The position numbers were made by a program, and so were the translations under genes. From Actinidia chinensis (lineage: Eukaryota; Streptophyta; Magnoliopsida; Ericales; Actinidiaceae), in assembly GCA_009663005.1 (NCBI GenBank), contig VIGQ01001150.1, positions 7,501 through 30,000 on the forward strand: a stretch of DNA of 22,500 nucleotides, read 5' to 3'. How positions within the stretch are numbered: the first letter of the stretch is position 1; each line of letters opens with the position of its first letter. The notes beneath the pieces were generated by a model. It searched no databases and was not told where the DNA came from. It saw only the letters and a program-made list of their open reading frames with translations. Of the stretch, positions 9,000 through 18,929 are shown one piece after another.

Positions 9000-10330
9000 G
9001 CCCAGTTGTTCATTAGTTTTCACGAATGGAGTGCAAATAACTCCACTATTCAGCTTCTCTTGAAATAAAGTGTATGTCAGTTTCACATGCTATGGTTTCT
9101 ATTCGTGATTGAACCGGATTATGAGAAATAGAGATGGCTGCTTTATTGTCACAATATAAGCTCATAGTTTCCGAAGTTCTAAGCTTTCAGTCTCGAAAAA
9201 TAGAACTTGTGATCCATAGGAGTCGCATATTTCTTGAGACATAGCACGAAATTCTGCTTCGCATGGATCTGGATACTACAGGACCTGTTTCTTACTTGCG
9301 CCATGTGACAAATTTACCTCCCACCATACACAGTACCCCGAAGTAGACTCCTGTCGCTCACTGAACCTGCCCAGTCTGCCCTCGTATCATAACCTCCACC
9401 TGAATATGATCGTGTCTCCAAAGAAAAGACCCTTTCCAGGGCTGTGATTTCAAGATCTGAGAATTCAAATAACAGCATTATAGTGAGAGTTTGTTGTGCA
9501 GGGCATGCAATAAATTGGCTTACCACGCTCACTGCCACAAAGGCATGTTTATAGGATGAGAACGGGATAAGTAAATCAATTTTCCTACTAATCTTTGATA
9601 TTTCCCCCCCTGTCTACCATCTCTCCATCTGTATCATGTGGACCCAATTTTTATTGTAGGCCTCCATAGGTGTACACATGCCTTGCTCCCAAGCATTACA
9701 TGTTTCTGTTAGAAGTCAAGAACATACTTTCTCTGTGAGATAAATATTCCTGAGCTCCAGCATACTTAATTCCAGAAAGTACTTGAGGTTGCCCAATCTC
9801 AGTTAATTTCAAACTCCTAGCAAGATATCCTTTAATAAAGCATTTCTTCACAGGTCTCCTATGAGAACAATACATCAAATATACTATTTTAATGCAGTTA
9901 GCCTTTCCATGTGAGGCGAAAGATGCCGAATAAATAAATTGTGATCACACTTGGCTTGTTTAAAACCATATTGAGCATTGCTTGATGTAAATCTTCAAAC
10001 CAGCTCTGGAGATTGTTTAAGCCCATATAAGGACTTGTAAGCTTGCAAACTTTTCCCACTATTTTCTGGCATCTTCAAATCCAGGAGGAATACTCATTGT
10101 AAACTTCTTCCTCCAGATTTCCATGTAGAAAAATATTTTTTTACGTAAAACTGGTGTGAAGTATGTCAATTTGGTTTGCCGCTTTAAGATAGTAGAACCC
10201 TGACAGTGTTCATCTTAGCAAGTGGATGCAAACGTTCTTGATAGTCTATTCTATAGGTTTCGTAATCCTATGCCACCAACCTTCTTATATCTCTCATGGA
10301 CCCATCTGCTTCTGTGCTTGAACGTGAACA
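9000..10330 (-). pseudogene. Copia reverse transcriptase and RNase H
   Basis: Read on the minus strand from about 10330 down to 9000. First come fragments like Y-R-I-D-Y-Q-E (about 10260-10230), V-R-V-L-L-S-L-A (near 10190), V-K-N-(I)-F-L-H-G-N-L-E-E-E-V-Y (about 10150-10095) and Y-M-G-L (near 10025), all core RT. Then follow F-L-(S)-G-I-K (about 9790-9750) and the RNase H part: A-D-W-A-G-S-V-S-D-R-S (about 9390-9350), A-E-A-E-F-R-A-M-S-Q (about 9270-9240) and C-D-N-K-A-A-I-S-I-S-H-N (about 9155-9120). RNase H removes template RNA during reverse transcription. Single-base indels break every frame and no intact catalytic YVDD could be confirmed near 9900-9930. Confidence 0.85.
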
Positions 10331-11461
10331 CCCCATTTGCCACCCCACCGTCTATGCCCTTTCGGGTATTTCAACTATTCTCAGGTGTTATTTTTATGAA
10401 GAGCTTTCACTTTCTTCCAACATAGCATGTTTTCCACTTGGATCAGTGAGCGCTTCTGTACATTGTTAGGAACAAACACAGAAGACGCAATTTTGGAATA
10501 CAAAGACGTTATGCGAGGAGAAAAGATGACTATAGGAGACAAATTTCGACTATAGGGTGTTGAGTATAGGATCCTAACACCTTGTACGAGTGGCATAGTG
10601 GGTAATCTAAATCACTCATATTCAGAAATAAATTTCAGGTGGTGAGGAAGAAGGAATAGAAGTACCTGAACCTTTACAAGAGAATGTGGATTGGCAATAG
10701 TGGCGGATCAGGAGATGGTTTGATTTGTCAGTCTCCAAGTCTCCTTTGATAGAGGAATATCTCGACGTTTATTCTGATTCCTTTCAACTTCGTCTCCCAT
10801 AGGTTCCACGTAGGTTTCTTCTGTTCAGTCATTTGTTTCTAAGGATACCCAATATCTCAAAAGAAATAAGAGACGGGTGTAATTAACATAGACATTGGTT
10901 GACTCTGGAACCACTCCACCCAGTGTTATTGTATTAGTACTCTCCCCTGAAGGGGGTGACGGAGAAATGAAAAATAAGACTGATATTCAAGATAAGTGAC
11001 ATCCATGGAGACAAACCATTTACGAGATGGGGGATGATTAGCATTTTAACCTTTTGGGTGGGAGAAGATCCTACGAAGACACACTTTAAATAGCACGGAG
11101 GATCAAGTTTCTCACGGGAAGAGAGGAATTAATTATGAACAATAAAGCCAGTACACCCAAAAAGACCCGATGTTGGTGTTGGTATAAAAAATAAGGCTGA
11201 GGAACCAGAACGTACTCTACAGTGAGGACGTTGGTTAAGTACTTGGTAGGAAGAAAGGTGATTAGATAGGCTGCGGTTTTAAGACTTGCCTCGCCCCAAA
11301 GATTTGGTTACCGTAAGTCAAGAAACAACATGTACGGGCCATTTTTAGAGGTGACGATTCTGCGTTCTGTCACTCCATTTTGTGAGGAGTGTTAGGCAAG
11401 AGGATTGATGGATTCTGCCATGCGTCAAAAAATGATAGTAAGGACACCTGTAAAATACTCT

Positions 11462-11482
11462 CCCCCCCCCCCCCCCCCCCCC
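11462..11482. repeat. C21 homopolymer
   Basis: Twenty-one consecutive C within the copia integrase remnant, at or near the point where the 5' coding region is missing. Confidence 0.95.
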
Positions 11483-11578
11483 AGTATCAGAAACGAACAT
11501 TTGTAACAAGTGCCCCTACTGTGTGCCAAATCATTTTAGGCGAATACTTTAAAATATAGCATGACCTCACTAATAGGG

Positions 11579-11588
11579 GGCTCGATCA
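11579..11588 (-). other. Degenerate tRNA-Met primer site of the copia element
   Basis: GGCTCGATCA adjoins the right LTR. The expected reverse-complement primer site is GCTCTGATACCA; three bases appear to be lost. Its place next to the LTR supports the minus orientation. Confidence 0.6.
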
Positions 11589-11710
11589 TGTTGTGAAAAA
11601 ACAGAAAGAGACGAGAAAATGGATCTTTGTTATATTTCACCAATTACAAAGGGGCCTATTTATAGGCAAAACTTAGAAAAAGAAAATGTGTGAGTTAAGT
11701 ATGACCTATC
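11589..11710 (-). repeat. 5' LTR of the copia element, part next to the primer site
   Basis: It matches the start of the left LTR (blocks TATATTTCACCAATTACA and GGGCCTATTTATAGG). It is cut at 11710 by the solo LTR. Confidence 0.9.
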
Positions 11711-12824
11711 TGTAAGGTTTCAAATAAAAAAAAAAAACAAAAAAAAAAAATTAATTTCGTGCCGCAGACGTCATCGTGCCATGGTGTTGTGAATACGTAA
11801 ATATATATATATAGGTGAATCTATATTTATGCTATGGTAGCATCCCGTTATAGGCTTAGTTCAAAATTGGTTAATTAATTTATTTGGGCCTACATGGGTT
11901 AACTGACTTAGATATAATTGATTGTTGGGCTTATAGTCAGATTTGGGTTTAATTGGGATCCAAAGTTAGAAAGTTTAATTGGTGTAAACCAAACAAAGGC
12001 TGAGAGCTCCTTCGTTGGATCCCTTCATTCATACCGTTTGATTCTTTCAAACACAATTCTACCAACATCATCATTCCCCCAAAACACATAATCCCCAACA
12101 TCATCATCCAAGAGTCCTCATTATCTTTCTTTTTCACTGATCTATTCTTTAATTATCAATTCTCTCTCTCTCACCCGTTGTATCCTCTTCTCTCACACGA
12201 AACTTGTCTCTTCCTCTGGTGTTGAACCACAGAGGAGAATGCTTTTAGAGATGTTAGACGGGGATGAGTTAGAGTGTGATTTTAGTGATGATACAATTGG
12301 AATAAATTATTCTACTCAACGGTGCGCTTCATATCTAGCCAATAATATCAGAGATCTGAGTATTTTGGAATATCTCATCCTAGATTCAATTCTGGAGCGC
12401 TGTGTGAAATTGAGGTAAAGGGGTGTAGTTTGTTGCGGGTTTCAGACTTTGGTTTGTGTTAATAAGCTTAATCAAGTTATGGAAGACATTATTTGAATAT
12501 TAAACTAAATGGAGAGAGAAACTCATTTATAATGAAAATGGTAAACGAGGGTTTACCTTGTTGGGATTTTATATTAGATTGTAGTTGATGATTAGTGATA
12601 GATTTTGTATATTACTATATTATACATTAAAGCTGTTATGCAAGTGTAAATTCTATTGTATGTATGGATCTGGAACAATGGTTTTGAGAATGACATGCTA
12701 GGATATACCAGAATTAGATGGCTAGATAAGCCTGAAATGAAAAGTACACTAGATGGCAACAATAAAACCGGCGGGGGGAGGGGAATGTCGACCCTTCAGG
12801 TTAGTGCCCGAGGGAATGCGGCCG

Positions 12825-12973
12825 GATAATGGTTATGTCCAACCTAGACGGTGGAAAATCGAGAAGAGGCGGAATTGGGTAATTGTCAAACCTCGGGGAA
12901 AATCCTGAGAAGTAGGCCTGGATATTGGGTATGTCACACACCTTGGTGGGAAAGTCCGAGAAGTAGGACCACG
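12825..12973 (+). repeat. About 50-base tandem repeat, three degenerate units
   Basis: Units start near 12825, 12872 and 12921. Each has the form ATTGGGTAATGTC-like sequence, a CCTNGG block, GGAAAATCC-like, then GAGAAGTAGG. A weaker fourth unit may precede them at about 12775. Confidence 0.75.
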
Positions 12974-13645
12974 GTTAGGATTGACTAGGATGTGTCATTC
13001 TAAATTATTGGAAGTAAAGTTGTGAGAAAAAAATCAGAATTTGACGAACTTGTTGATTTGAGAAAATACAACTTGAAAATGTGTATTTTGAGATTGTATT
13101 CAAAGGAATCAAAATATTGCTTTTTGAGAAAGACTGCGAATGAAAGAATTAGATTGGATGGAGAAATTATGGATTGAAATTAAAAAGTATATTTTGGTAT
13201 AAATTGAAAGTAATTTCATTTAAACATGTTTACATGATATGATATGTATCATGAATTTTGGTTTGAAGCATCAAGTCCTATTGACATCTTCAGGTAACTC
13301 ACATTTACTGATAAATAACTTACAGGTTCAGAGGGTATACTGATGATAGTGTGAGGCACGATGAGACTGCCGATTTGTATTTTGCTTTGAACAGTTTATG
13401 AATGATATTTTGAGAATTGGAATTAACCCGACTTTAGATTTTGGGTTGTAATTGAAATATTCAAAACTTGTGTGATAAAATTAAAGAAGATATTTAAATT
13501 GAGGTGATATAATGTAATTAAAAGTTAGAGGGATATAAATATTATTTTGCGTACATAGGATGCATTTGGCCGAAGGTGAAAAAAAAAAGGAATAGAAAAG
13601 AGAAAAGGAAAAGAGGAAAAGGAAAAAGATGAATGATGGTGTTTT

Positions 13646-13745
13646 ATATATATAATTATATAGAATCATATATATATATGTGTGTAGATGAGAAGAAAGA
13701 AAACAAATAGAGAAGAGAGAGTCTCTGAGAGAGAGAGAGACAAAT
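13646..13745. repeat. TA-rich and (GA)n simple repeats
   Basis: TA-rich runs at about 13646-13680 and a GA run at about 13727-13740 lie within an A/G-rich stretch (13575-13790). The 113-codon minus open frame (13822-13481) over this stretch is a by-product of the purine bias, not a gene. Confidence 0.8.
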
Positions 13746-14067
13746 AGACGAGAGAGAAAGAAAGGAATGAGAGATAGGAAAAATATAATAGTAGTGTGGT
13801 TAGTCTTTGAAATAAAAGACATGGGTGTGTGTTATGATCAAACGGTGAGGTGATGTCGGATCTAAATAAAATTTTAGTATATTTTTTTTCATGGATATGA
13901 TGTCTTAATTTTTTGTAATTAGATATATCATGGAGAGCATGGTCCCAATGGAAGGATTTATCGTGCTCTGATGTAATACAAGTCTATTTCTATTTAGTTA
14001 GTTGACTTTTCCCGCAATGAGTTACTTATTTATGTGGCCGTGTCCCTGGTTTTACCGGGGCGTTACA

Positions 14068-14255
14068 TCATCAATCATTACAAACCTACAAAATGGGATA
14101 GTTCAAGTTCACCAATGGGTGACTACCACATCTTCAACAATGTTAGGCTACCTAACAATCTAGGCTACCTACAATTTCTTTCCCCAATTTGGACTTACCT
14201 ACATCAACAATGTTAGGCTACCTACCGCAATTTGGCCTTACTACAATCTTCAACA
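14068..14255 (-). repeat. 5' LTR of the copia element, distal part
   Basis: The copia LTR resumes after the solo LTR, sharing ACAAAATGGGATAG, CACCAATGG and the repeated AATGTTAGGCTACCTA blocks with the left LTR, and ends CTTCAACA. Confidence 0.9.
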
Positions 14256-14560
14256 TGTATAAATTCTGGGCAGTCAAGAATTGTTCCTCCATTTAGGATT
14301 CACTAAGAGAGAATTACCCAAGGAGTTGGAGGAAAATAAGGCTAAGGGTTTATGTTTTAAATGTAATGAGAAGTATATCAGGGGGCATTAGTGCAAGACG
14401 AAACAATTATATGCAATTGATGTTGATGATTGAGAACAAGAGGATTCTGATCAAGAAGTGTCACAAGAGGAGAGAAATGATGAAGCTCTGGAGCAAGAAG
14501 GTGATTTGCAAATCTTACTCATGCTTTAACTGGTTCAGTTTCGTATAGAACAATGAGGGG
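14256..14560 (+). pseudogene. gag of the outer gypsy element, 3' part with zinc knuckle
   Basis: The gypsy reading resumes exactly where the copia ends. R-E-L-P-K-E-L-E-E-N-K-A-K-G-L (about 14308-14352) is followed by a CCHC zinc knuckle at 14353-14397: C-F-K-C-N-E-K-Y-I-R-G-H-stop-C-K. All four metal ligands are visible, but a TAG replaces the residue before the last cysteine. The knuckle binds RNA in Gag. The preceding linker is proline- and arginine-containing, as usual. Confidence 0.85.
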
Positions 14561-14900
14561 TTTTGTCAAGAAGAAGAAGGTTATTATCCTAATTGACACA
14601 AAAGTACTCATAATTCCCTCATCAAGAAGTGGGGAAGAGGGCTTGTGTTGGAAACTATTGGATAAATCCACTGACTATTTTTGTTGCGAGGTTCCAAATT
14701 GGTAACAACTGGCAGCAATGTAAAGGATTCAAATGGAGATGCAAGGTGTCATTTTTTCAGAACTGACATGAGAGTGTTACCACTCAAAGGTTTTTGATAT
14801 GGTATTGGGTAGCCAGTGGTTGGCTACTTTAAAGGGCCATAAAATGGGACTTTAAGAAATCTCATCATGGATTTTTACCTAAACAATGAGAGACATGTAT
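14561..14900 (+). pseudogene. Aspartic protease of the outer gypsy element
   Basis: V-I-I-L-I-D-T (about 14580-14600) followed by S-T-H-N-like sequence matches the retropepsin active site I-D-T-G-S-T-H-N. The glycine codon is damaged by a base loss. Later, V-L-G-S-Q-W-L-A-T-L (about 14800-14830) matches the usual protease end. The enzyme would process the Gag-Pol polyprotein. It is frameshifted at several points and inactive as read. Confidence 0.8.
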
Positions 14901-15069
14901 TGAGAAGGATGGCGCAAGGGACCGTAAAGTAATCCCGTCACAGAACAAATGCAGAATTTGTTGCAGTAGAAAGCCCAAGGATTGATAGCTCACATTTATG
15001 ATGCCCTTGCAAGTGGAAAATTTTGAAGAGACCAGCATTCCAGAAGGAGAAATTGCTATACAGATTTTA

Positions 15070-15800
15070 AACAGTTTTCCAGATCCCAATGAGTTCCACC
15101 ATCAAGAACTCTGACCATATTAACCCCTGAAGACAAGGGAAGAACCAACTAATTCAGGCCATACAAGTACCCTTATTTTTAAAACTAGATAAAAAACAAG
15201 GTAAAGTCAGCTTCCAGTCTGGGGAATACACCCAATGTCAGTTCATTTCTCTCTGCTCCTGTTTTATTATTAAAAAAAGATGGAACATGACAATGTGTAT
15301 GTATTATAGGGCCTTAACAAAGTCACTATAAGGATAAATTTCAATTCCGACATTGATGATTATTAGATGAACTGTGTGGAGCTTCTTACTTTTCCAAATT
15401 CGATCAAGGGCTTGGGTATCACTCAAATAGAGTACATCCCTTGCACCCAAATACAGCTTTTAGGAACCCATGAAGGGCACTACGAATTTCTCGTGTCATG
15501 CCTTTTGAGCTAACCAATGCCATCTACTTTCCAAAGCCTTATGAATGAAGTAGTTTTAAGAGCATTTGAGGGACTTTATTTTTAGTAATTCTTTGATGTA
15601 TATCTTGTATACAGTAAGAACAGGGGAAGCCACCTCGCCCTCACTGGAGAAAGCCTTACCCTTCTATTTGAGCATCAAGTTTATTTACAAAGATCTAGTG
15701 TGATTTGCTAACACGAAGTGGAATAACTTGGGCACTTGGTTTTTTCTACATCAGGAGTTCAGCAGAAGCTACAAATGATTGAGTTATGAATTAATTGGCC
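15070..15800 (+). pseudogene. Reverse transcriptase of the outer gypsy element
   Basis: In changing frames: D-H-I-N-P-L-K near 15112-15133 (start of RT), Y-R-A-L-(N)-K near 15303-15320, Y-F-S-K-F-D near 15388-15407, then A-F-R-T-H-E-G-H-Y-E-F-L-V-like sequence with M-P-F (about 15452-15510) and L-T-N-A near 15511-15522. The catalytic F-F-D-D block at about 15589-15605 is altered after the first aspartate by an inserted base. RT copies the element RNA into DNA. All canonical blocks are in order but none is in one frame. Confidence 0.85.
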
Positions 15801-16330
15801 AATTTTCCTAAAAATATCAAACAACTGCAGGGTTTCTTGTCTCTACAAGCTATTATAGGAGATTTTTGGGAATTATTGGAAATTTCACCGCCATAAATCA
15901 GTTGTTAAAGAAAGATTCATTTCACATTGGACTAGAGAAGCCACTGCAGCTTTTCATGCTCTTAGGGAGCCATGACTACATTACCAGTTTTGGCTCTTCT
16001 ATATTATTCCAAGGTGTTCACTATAGGCAACAGATGCTTCTAGGAAAGGTTTAGGGGCCGTATTGATGCGGAAGTCACCCATTGCTTTTAGAGTAAAGGT
16101 CTGTCACCAGAAACAAGGTCTTATTAACCTATGAAAAGAGCTCATGGCATGGTCTTAATAGTGCTCAAATAAGAGACTTATCTTCTGGAAGACCTTCATT
16201 ATCAAAACGACCATCCCCCAACGTTTTGAAATACCTTACTAGAATAAGGGTTGCAACCCCCTCTAATAGAAATGGATTGCTAAACTCATAGGCTATGACT
16301 AGGAATTACTTACAATATTTGAAGGAGACT
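15801..16330 (+). pseudogene. RNase H of the outer gypsy element
   Basis: About 15915-16000 encodes F-x-W-like and A-L-(R)-E-A-M-T-T-L-P-V-L-like sequence that precedes gypsy RNase H. Then T-D-A-S-R-K-G-L-G-A-V-L-M (about 16027-16065) gives the first catalytic aspartate, followed by P-I-A-F (16079-16090), S-K-G-L-S-P and Y-E-K-E-L-M-A (about 16128-16153) with the catalytic glutamate. The domain removes RNA from the RNA-DNA hybrid. It is frameshifted and non-functional as read. Confidence 0.85.
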
Positions 16331-16559
16331 TGGGTAGTAGAGCTCTATCTGGAGAGAAGATTTGTATATGGGAAATGCCCCCTTTATCCTTGTTTCATTT
16401 TCAGGGATTCTACTGCTTACCTAAAGTAACACACTTAGTTGGCAACAATTCAAATTTGCAACAGTTGATAGCAGGTTGACCATGACCAAGATGCACATCC
16501 AGGATTCTATGGACACAAGGAGGTTCTGACATTCAAAAGGGCTTATGGTGGGAGCTTTC

Positions 16560-17260
16560 TATTGAGTTAAGAACCAGAAATTATCACAGTTTATCAACAG
16601 CTAAGCTTATAAAAGGACATTCTGGTATTGACAAGACCACCAGAAGGATCAAACGAACTTTTTAATTATGAAAGGGTCGTAAAAGGGATTGGCAGTCTTT
16701 TTTTCTGAGTGCTCTATTAAAAGGGGAGAAATTTGTCCATCCACTACGTATTTTACAGACCAGCCCCTACCATTCCAGAAAAGATATGGCAAACGTCCTG
16801 CATGGATTTTTTGTGTTATACCAAGATCCCAGAAAACTACCATTTTTGGTAGTTGATAGCTGACAAAATTATGCCTTATTTCATGGCATTGTGCATTCTT
16901 ATACTGCCAAGATGTGGCTCCATTGTTCGGACAACATCTACAATTACATGGTCTACCAGCCACCATTGGTATCTGATAGAGATGTTATTTTTACTAGCAT
17001 GTTCTGGAAGGAATTGGCTCAGATTAATGCATTGAGCAATGCCTAAATACAGCCTACTATCCACAATCTGATGGAACAAACTAATATTTGTCAATAATTG
17101 TTGGAAATACCTATGGGCATTGTGGAGACTAACCCCAAACATGGTCTAAGTGGCTAACCCTAGTTGAATGGTTGGTACAACTCCTATTCTCATTCTTGCT
17201 TCAAGACAACCCTTTCTATGCAGTTTATGGATAACACCACCAGACCATAATTTCATGAAT
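16560..17260 (+). pseudogene. Integrase of the outer gypsy element
   Basis: G-H-S-G-I-D-K-T-T-R-R-I-K-R-T-F at about 16616-16662 is the start of the HHCC zinc-binding region. The catalytic core follows: M-D-F (near 16801-16810, first aspartate), V-V-D-S-like (about 16847), H-F-M-A-L-like (about 16873-16890), L-H-G-L-P-A-T-I-like, then S-D-R-D-V-I-F-T (about 16973-16998, second aspartate) with F-W-K-E-L-A-Q. Further on are W-Y-N-like and T-P-F-Y-A-V-Y-G (about 17206-17230), the usual core end. Integrase joins element DNA to the chromosome. Minus-strand open frames at 16649-17142 are shadows of this domain. Confidence 0.85.
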
Positions 17261-17379
17261 GTTTTGGACATCCCAAGTAGTGCAGTGGAAAAATTGGGCC
17301 AAAGAAAGAGCTTTCTATTCTATGATGCTTAGAAAAATATACAGCAACGCTTATCATAGGATGAACCTTATGCAACAAG

Positions 17380-17825
17380 TGAGACTAAAGGGAATTTGCA
17401 ATTGGGGTATTGGGGTTATCTAGATTCAGCCTTATAGACAAGTCTTCTTTGGCTTTACAACGAAGTAATGAAGCTTTCCCCAAGTATATGTCCCCTTTCT
17501 AATTTCTTTCTAGGGTGAGAACATGGCCTATGAGCCTTAAACTCCCTGATTCAACACATATAACTCCAGTTTTTCATGTCTCCCTCCTTAAAAAGAAGCT
17601 TGGTCAGCATGTCACACCGACACAATTTTGCTCCAGTGAGGCTGCCTTTTTACAGATGGAGCCTGCTGTTGTGTGGGATAGAAGGATTGGTCAAGCGCAA
17701 CAATGAGTAGTGTTCAATGGTTAGTTCAGTGGTCCAGAACTTTTCCAAAGAATGCCACTTGGAATCGATTATGGATGAGTTCCACTCCATGTTCATAACT
17801 TTCCAACCTTGAGGTCAAGGATTTT
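17380..17825 (+). pseudogene. Integrase C-terminal tail and chromodomain
   Basis: One frame open from 17515 to 17706 reads M-S-L-K-L-P-D-S-T-H-I-T-P-V-F-H-V-S-L-L-like, the widespread end of gypsy integrase. The next stretch (about 17670-17815) gives D-R-R-I, then Q-W-L-V-Q-W, P-K-N-A-T-W-E-S and F-P, which is the chromodomain pattern (V-Q-W...A-T-W-E...F-P). In chromoviruses this domain binds chromatin and steers integration. It overlaps the purine tract before the 3' LTR. Frame breaks occur within it. Confidence 0.85.
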
Positions 17826-17827
17826 TT

Positions 17828-17837
17828 GGAGAAGGAA
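17828..17837 (+). other. Polypurine tract of the outer gypsy element
   Basis: GGAGAAGGAA directly before the TG of the 3' LTR; it primes plus-strand synthesis. Confidence 0.85.
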
Positions 17838-18082
17838 TGTTATGATCACATGACGAAGTTAGTTACGACATTTTGCAACAATACTGAGGCTGGTGCCACA
17901 AAATAGCCTTTCATTCTTGTTTTCCTGGACTCTGTAATTCTGTTAATTCTATTAAAAAATGTATTAAAGAGGGAGAAACTCTAGTTTCGGGTTATTGGTG
18001 GTTTTGTAATTCATTGGGGGAATAAGAGAATTATGCTTCCTCTTTCCTTTCTTCTTTTCATCTTCTCTTCCTATTCCTAACA
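17838..18082 (+). repeat. 3' LTR of the outer gypsy element
   Basis: 245 bases, TGTTATGATC...CCTAACA, aligning with 7534-7799. Differences are mainly one-base indels, some substitutions and the missing C-rich block. Confidence 0.92.
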
Positions 18083-18123
18083 GTTGAATGCATATCTACT
18101 TTTGGAATAAGTGATCCACTTTC

Positions 18124-18160
18124 TGTTTAAGTTCCTCTCAGTGAATTGTTTAAGTTCCTC
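18124..18160. repeat. Short direct repeat
   Basis: GTTTAAGTTCCTC occurs at 18124-18136 and 18148-18160. Confidence 0.85.
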
Positions 18161-18474
18161 ACTTAATGCTGAAGCAGCATACTTTGGCTCTTATTGGTTG
18201 CAGCTTGACTAGCCATTGTTAAGACAAACCTAGAAAAGGAGAAACGACAGGCACAAAGTGTAGAATGTGATGAAATGAAAATCCTGATGGAATTAAAACT
18301 CTCACACAGAAAGATGAGAGGAGAGAGAAAATGGAAGTTCTATATTTCATTTCTGTTTCTCTCTCCATGATGTGTTTGATACAGTATGGCAGACACAAAC
18401 GCTCTGTTTTGCATGGAAGGAGAGAGGCATAATGAGCGATCTACATTCCGTATCTTCGTATGAAAACTCTTGAA

Positions 18475-18519
18475 CCCACAAATAAGTCCTTATCTCAATA
18501 CACCCACAAATAAGTCCTT
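18475..18519. repeat. 28-base-period direct repeat
   Basis: CCCACAAATAAGTCCTT occurs at 18475-18491 and 18503-18519. Confidence 0.9.
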
Positions 18520-18929
18520 TCTCAACGAACCCCCTACAATATCTACCAGTCTGACCTATTGGCTATTTGCCCATTTTCGGTTGATGTCATCTTCGATAAC
18601 CTAATGTGGGTTTGAATTGCAAGAGACGTCCAAAGTTACAAACAGAATAGATTTTGTTTGATAATAGTTATCAAGAAGCAACTCTGTACTATTCATGAAA
18701 GTTCACTTAGAACATCTGCTATGATGTTGTCTCGTATCAGTTTTTTAAGTCAATTCATTTGCTCCTCGTGTATACCATAAGATTTGTCCTTCAAGTTTTC
18801 ATGTTCAAGTATTAATTTGATTTGATAAAGAGATGAAAGCTTGTTCGAAGCTTGTTCAAACAATAAAACACTACAATTTGAAACTCAATCATTTTCAAAC
18901 ACAGCAACCAAGCCTTATTCAATCTGATG

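Larger units (their letters stand above)
10331..11588 (-). pseudogene. Copia integrase remnant and linker to RT
   Basis: On the minus strand, about 11550-11490 gives V-R-F-like sequence leading into a 21-base poly-C (poly-G in sense) and then E-Y-F, resembling the N-G-G-E-Y-F start of the copia integrase core's second half. Around 11400-11340 is Q-N-G-V-T-E-R-R-like sequence, the integrase block preceding the catalytic glutamate region. W-G-E-A-like sequence follows near 11295. The linker from 11000 to 10330 is decayed; a 71-codon minus open frame (10596-10381) lies in it. No gag, protease or integrase zinc finger is present between here and the right LTR, so about 1.5 kb or more was lost relative to usual copia elements. 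Confidence 0.7.
11711..14067 (+). mobile_element. Large solo LTR (gypsy Tekay/Del-like) inside the copia LTR
   Basis: The 2357-base insertion starts TGTAAGG and ends GGGGCGTTACA, giving the short inverted ends TGTAA / TTACA. The copia LTR sequence continues on both sides of it. It has no coding domain, and contains a CT-rich stretch (about 12160-12200), a roughly 50-base tandem array (12825-12973), AT microsatellites and a GA repeat. Size, termini and the ACCGGGGCGTTACA end resemble long LTRs of Tekay/Del-type chromoviruses, which is inference from memory of that type. One LTR without internal region is what recombination between two LTRs leaves. The flanking five bases (CTATC / TCATC) match only in part. 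Confidence 0.7.
8621..14255 (-). mobile_element. Ty1/copia retrotransposon, internally deleted, inserted in the gypsy gag
   Basis: Its LTRs lie at 8621-8905 and 11589-14255, the latter itself interrupted; both are bounded by TGTTG...CAACA. Reverse-complement coding runs right to left as integrase (part), reverse transcriptase, RNase H, the Ty1/copia order. A purine tract lies next to the left LTR and a remnant tRNA-Met primer site next to the right LTR, so transcription ran right to left. ATGTA precedes the left LTR (8616-8620) and ATGTA overlaps the last base of the right LTR (14255-14259), a target duplication if one A was lost. Gag, protease and the start of integrase are missing, so the copy is defective. 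Without the solo LTR it is about 3.3 kb. Confidence 0.9.
7534..18082 (+). mobile_element. Ty3/gypsy chromovirus retrotransposon (Reina-like), split by nested insertions
   Basis: Both LTRs are present and begin TG(G)TTATGATCACATG. The 5' LTR is followed at once by a tRNA-Met primer site, and the 3' LTR is preceded by a purine tract. In order on the + strand lie gag, CCHC zinc knuckle, protease, reverse transcriptase, RNase H, integrase and a chromodomain, which is the Ty3/gypsy order with the chromovirus hallmark. Removing the nested copia (8621-14255) leaves about 4.9 kb. With LTRs near 0.25 kb this size fits the Reina clade, though the clade call is inference. Every coding part is frameshifted, so the element is not autonomous as read. 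No clean target duplication is seen (TTCCA left, GTTGA right). Confidence 0.9.

Noticed and set aside
13481..13822. 113-codon minus-strand open frame rich in F, S and L
   Set aside because: It is created by the A/G-rich simple sequence inside the solo LTR; there is no domain and the composition follows the repeat.
16649..17142. Two minus-strand open frames of 105 and 88 codons
   Set aside because: The + strand carries integrase core motifs in order over the same bases, so these are shadows.
7529..18087. Target duplication of the outer gypsy element
   Set aside because: TTCCA on the left and GTTGA on the right do not match, even allowing one base change, so none is claimed.
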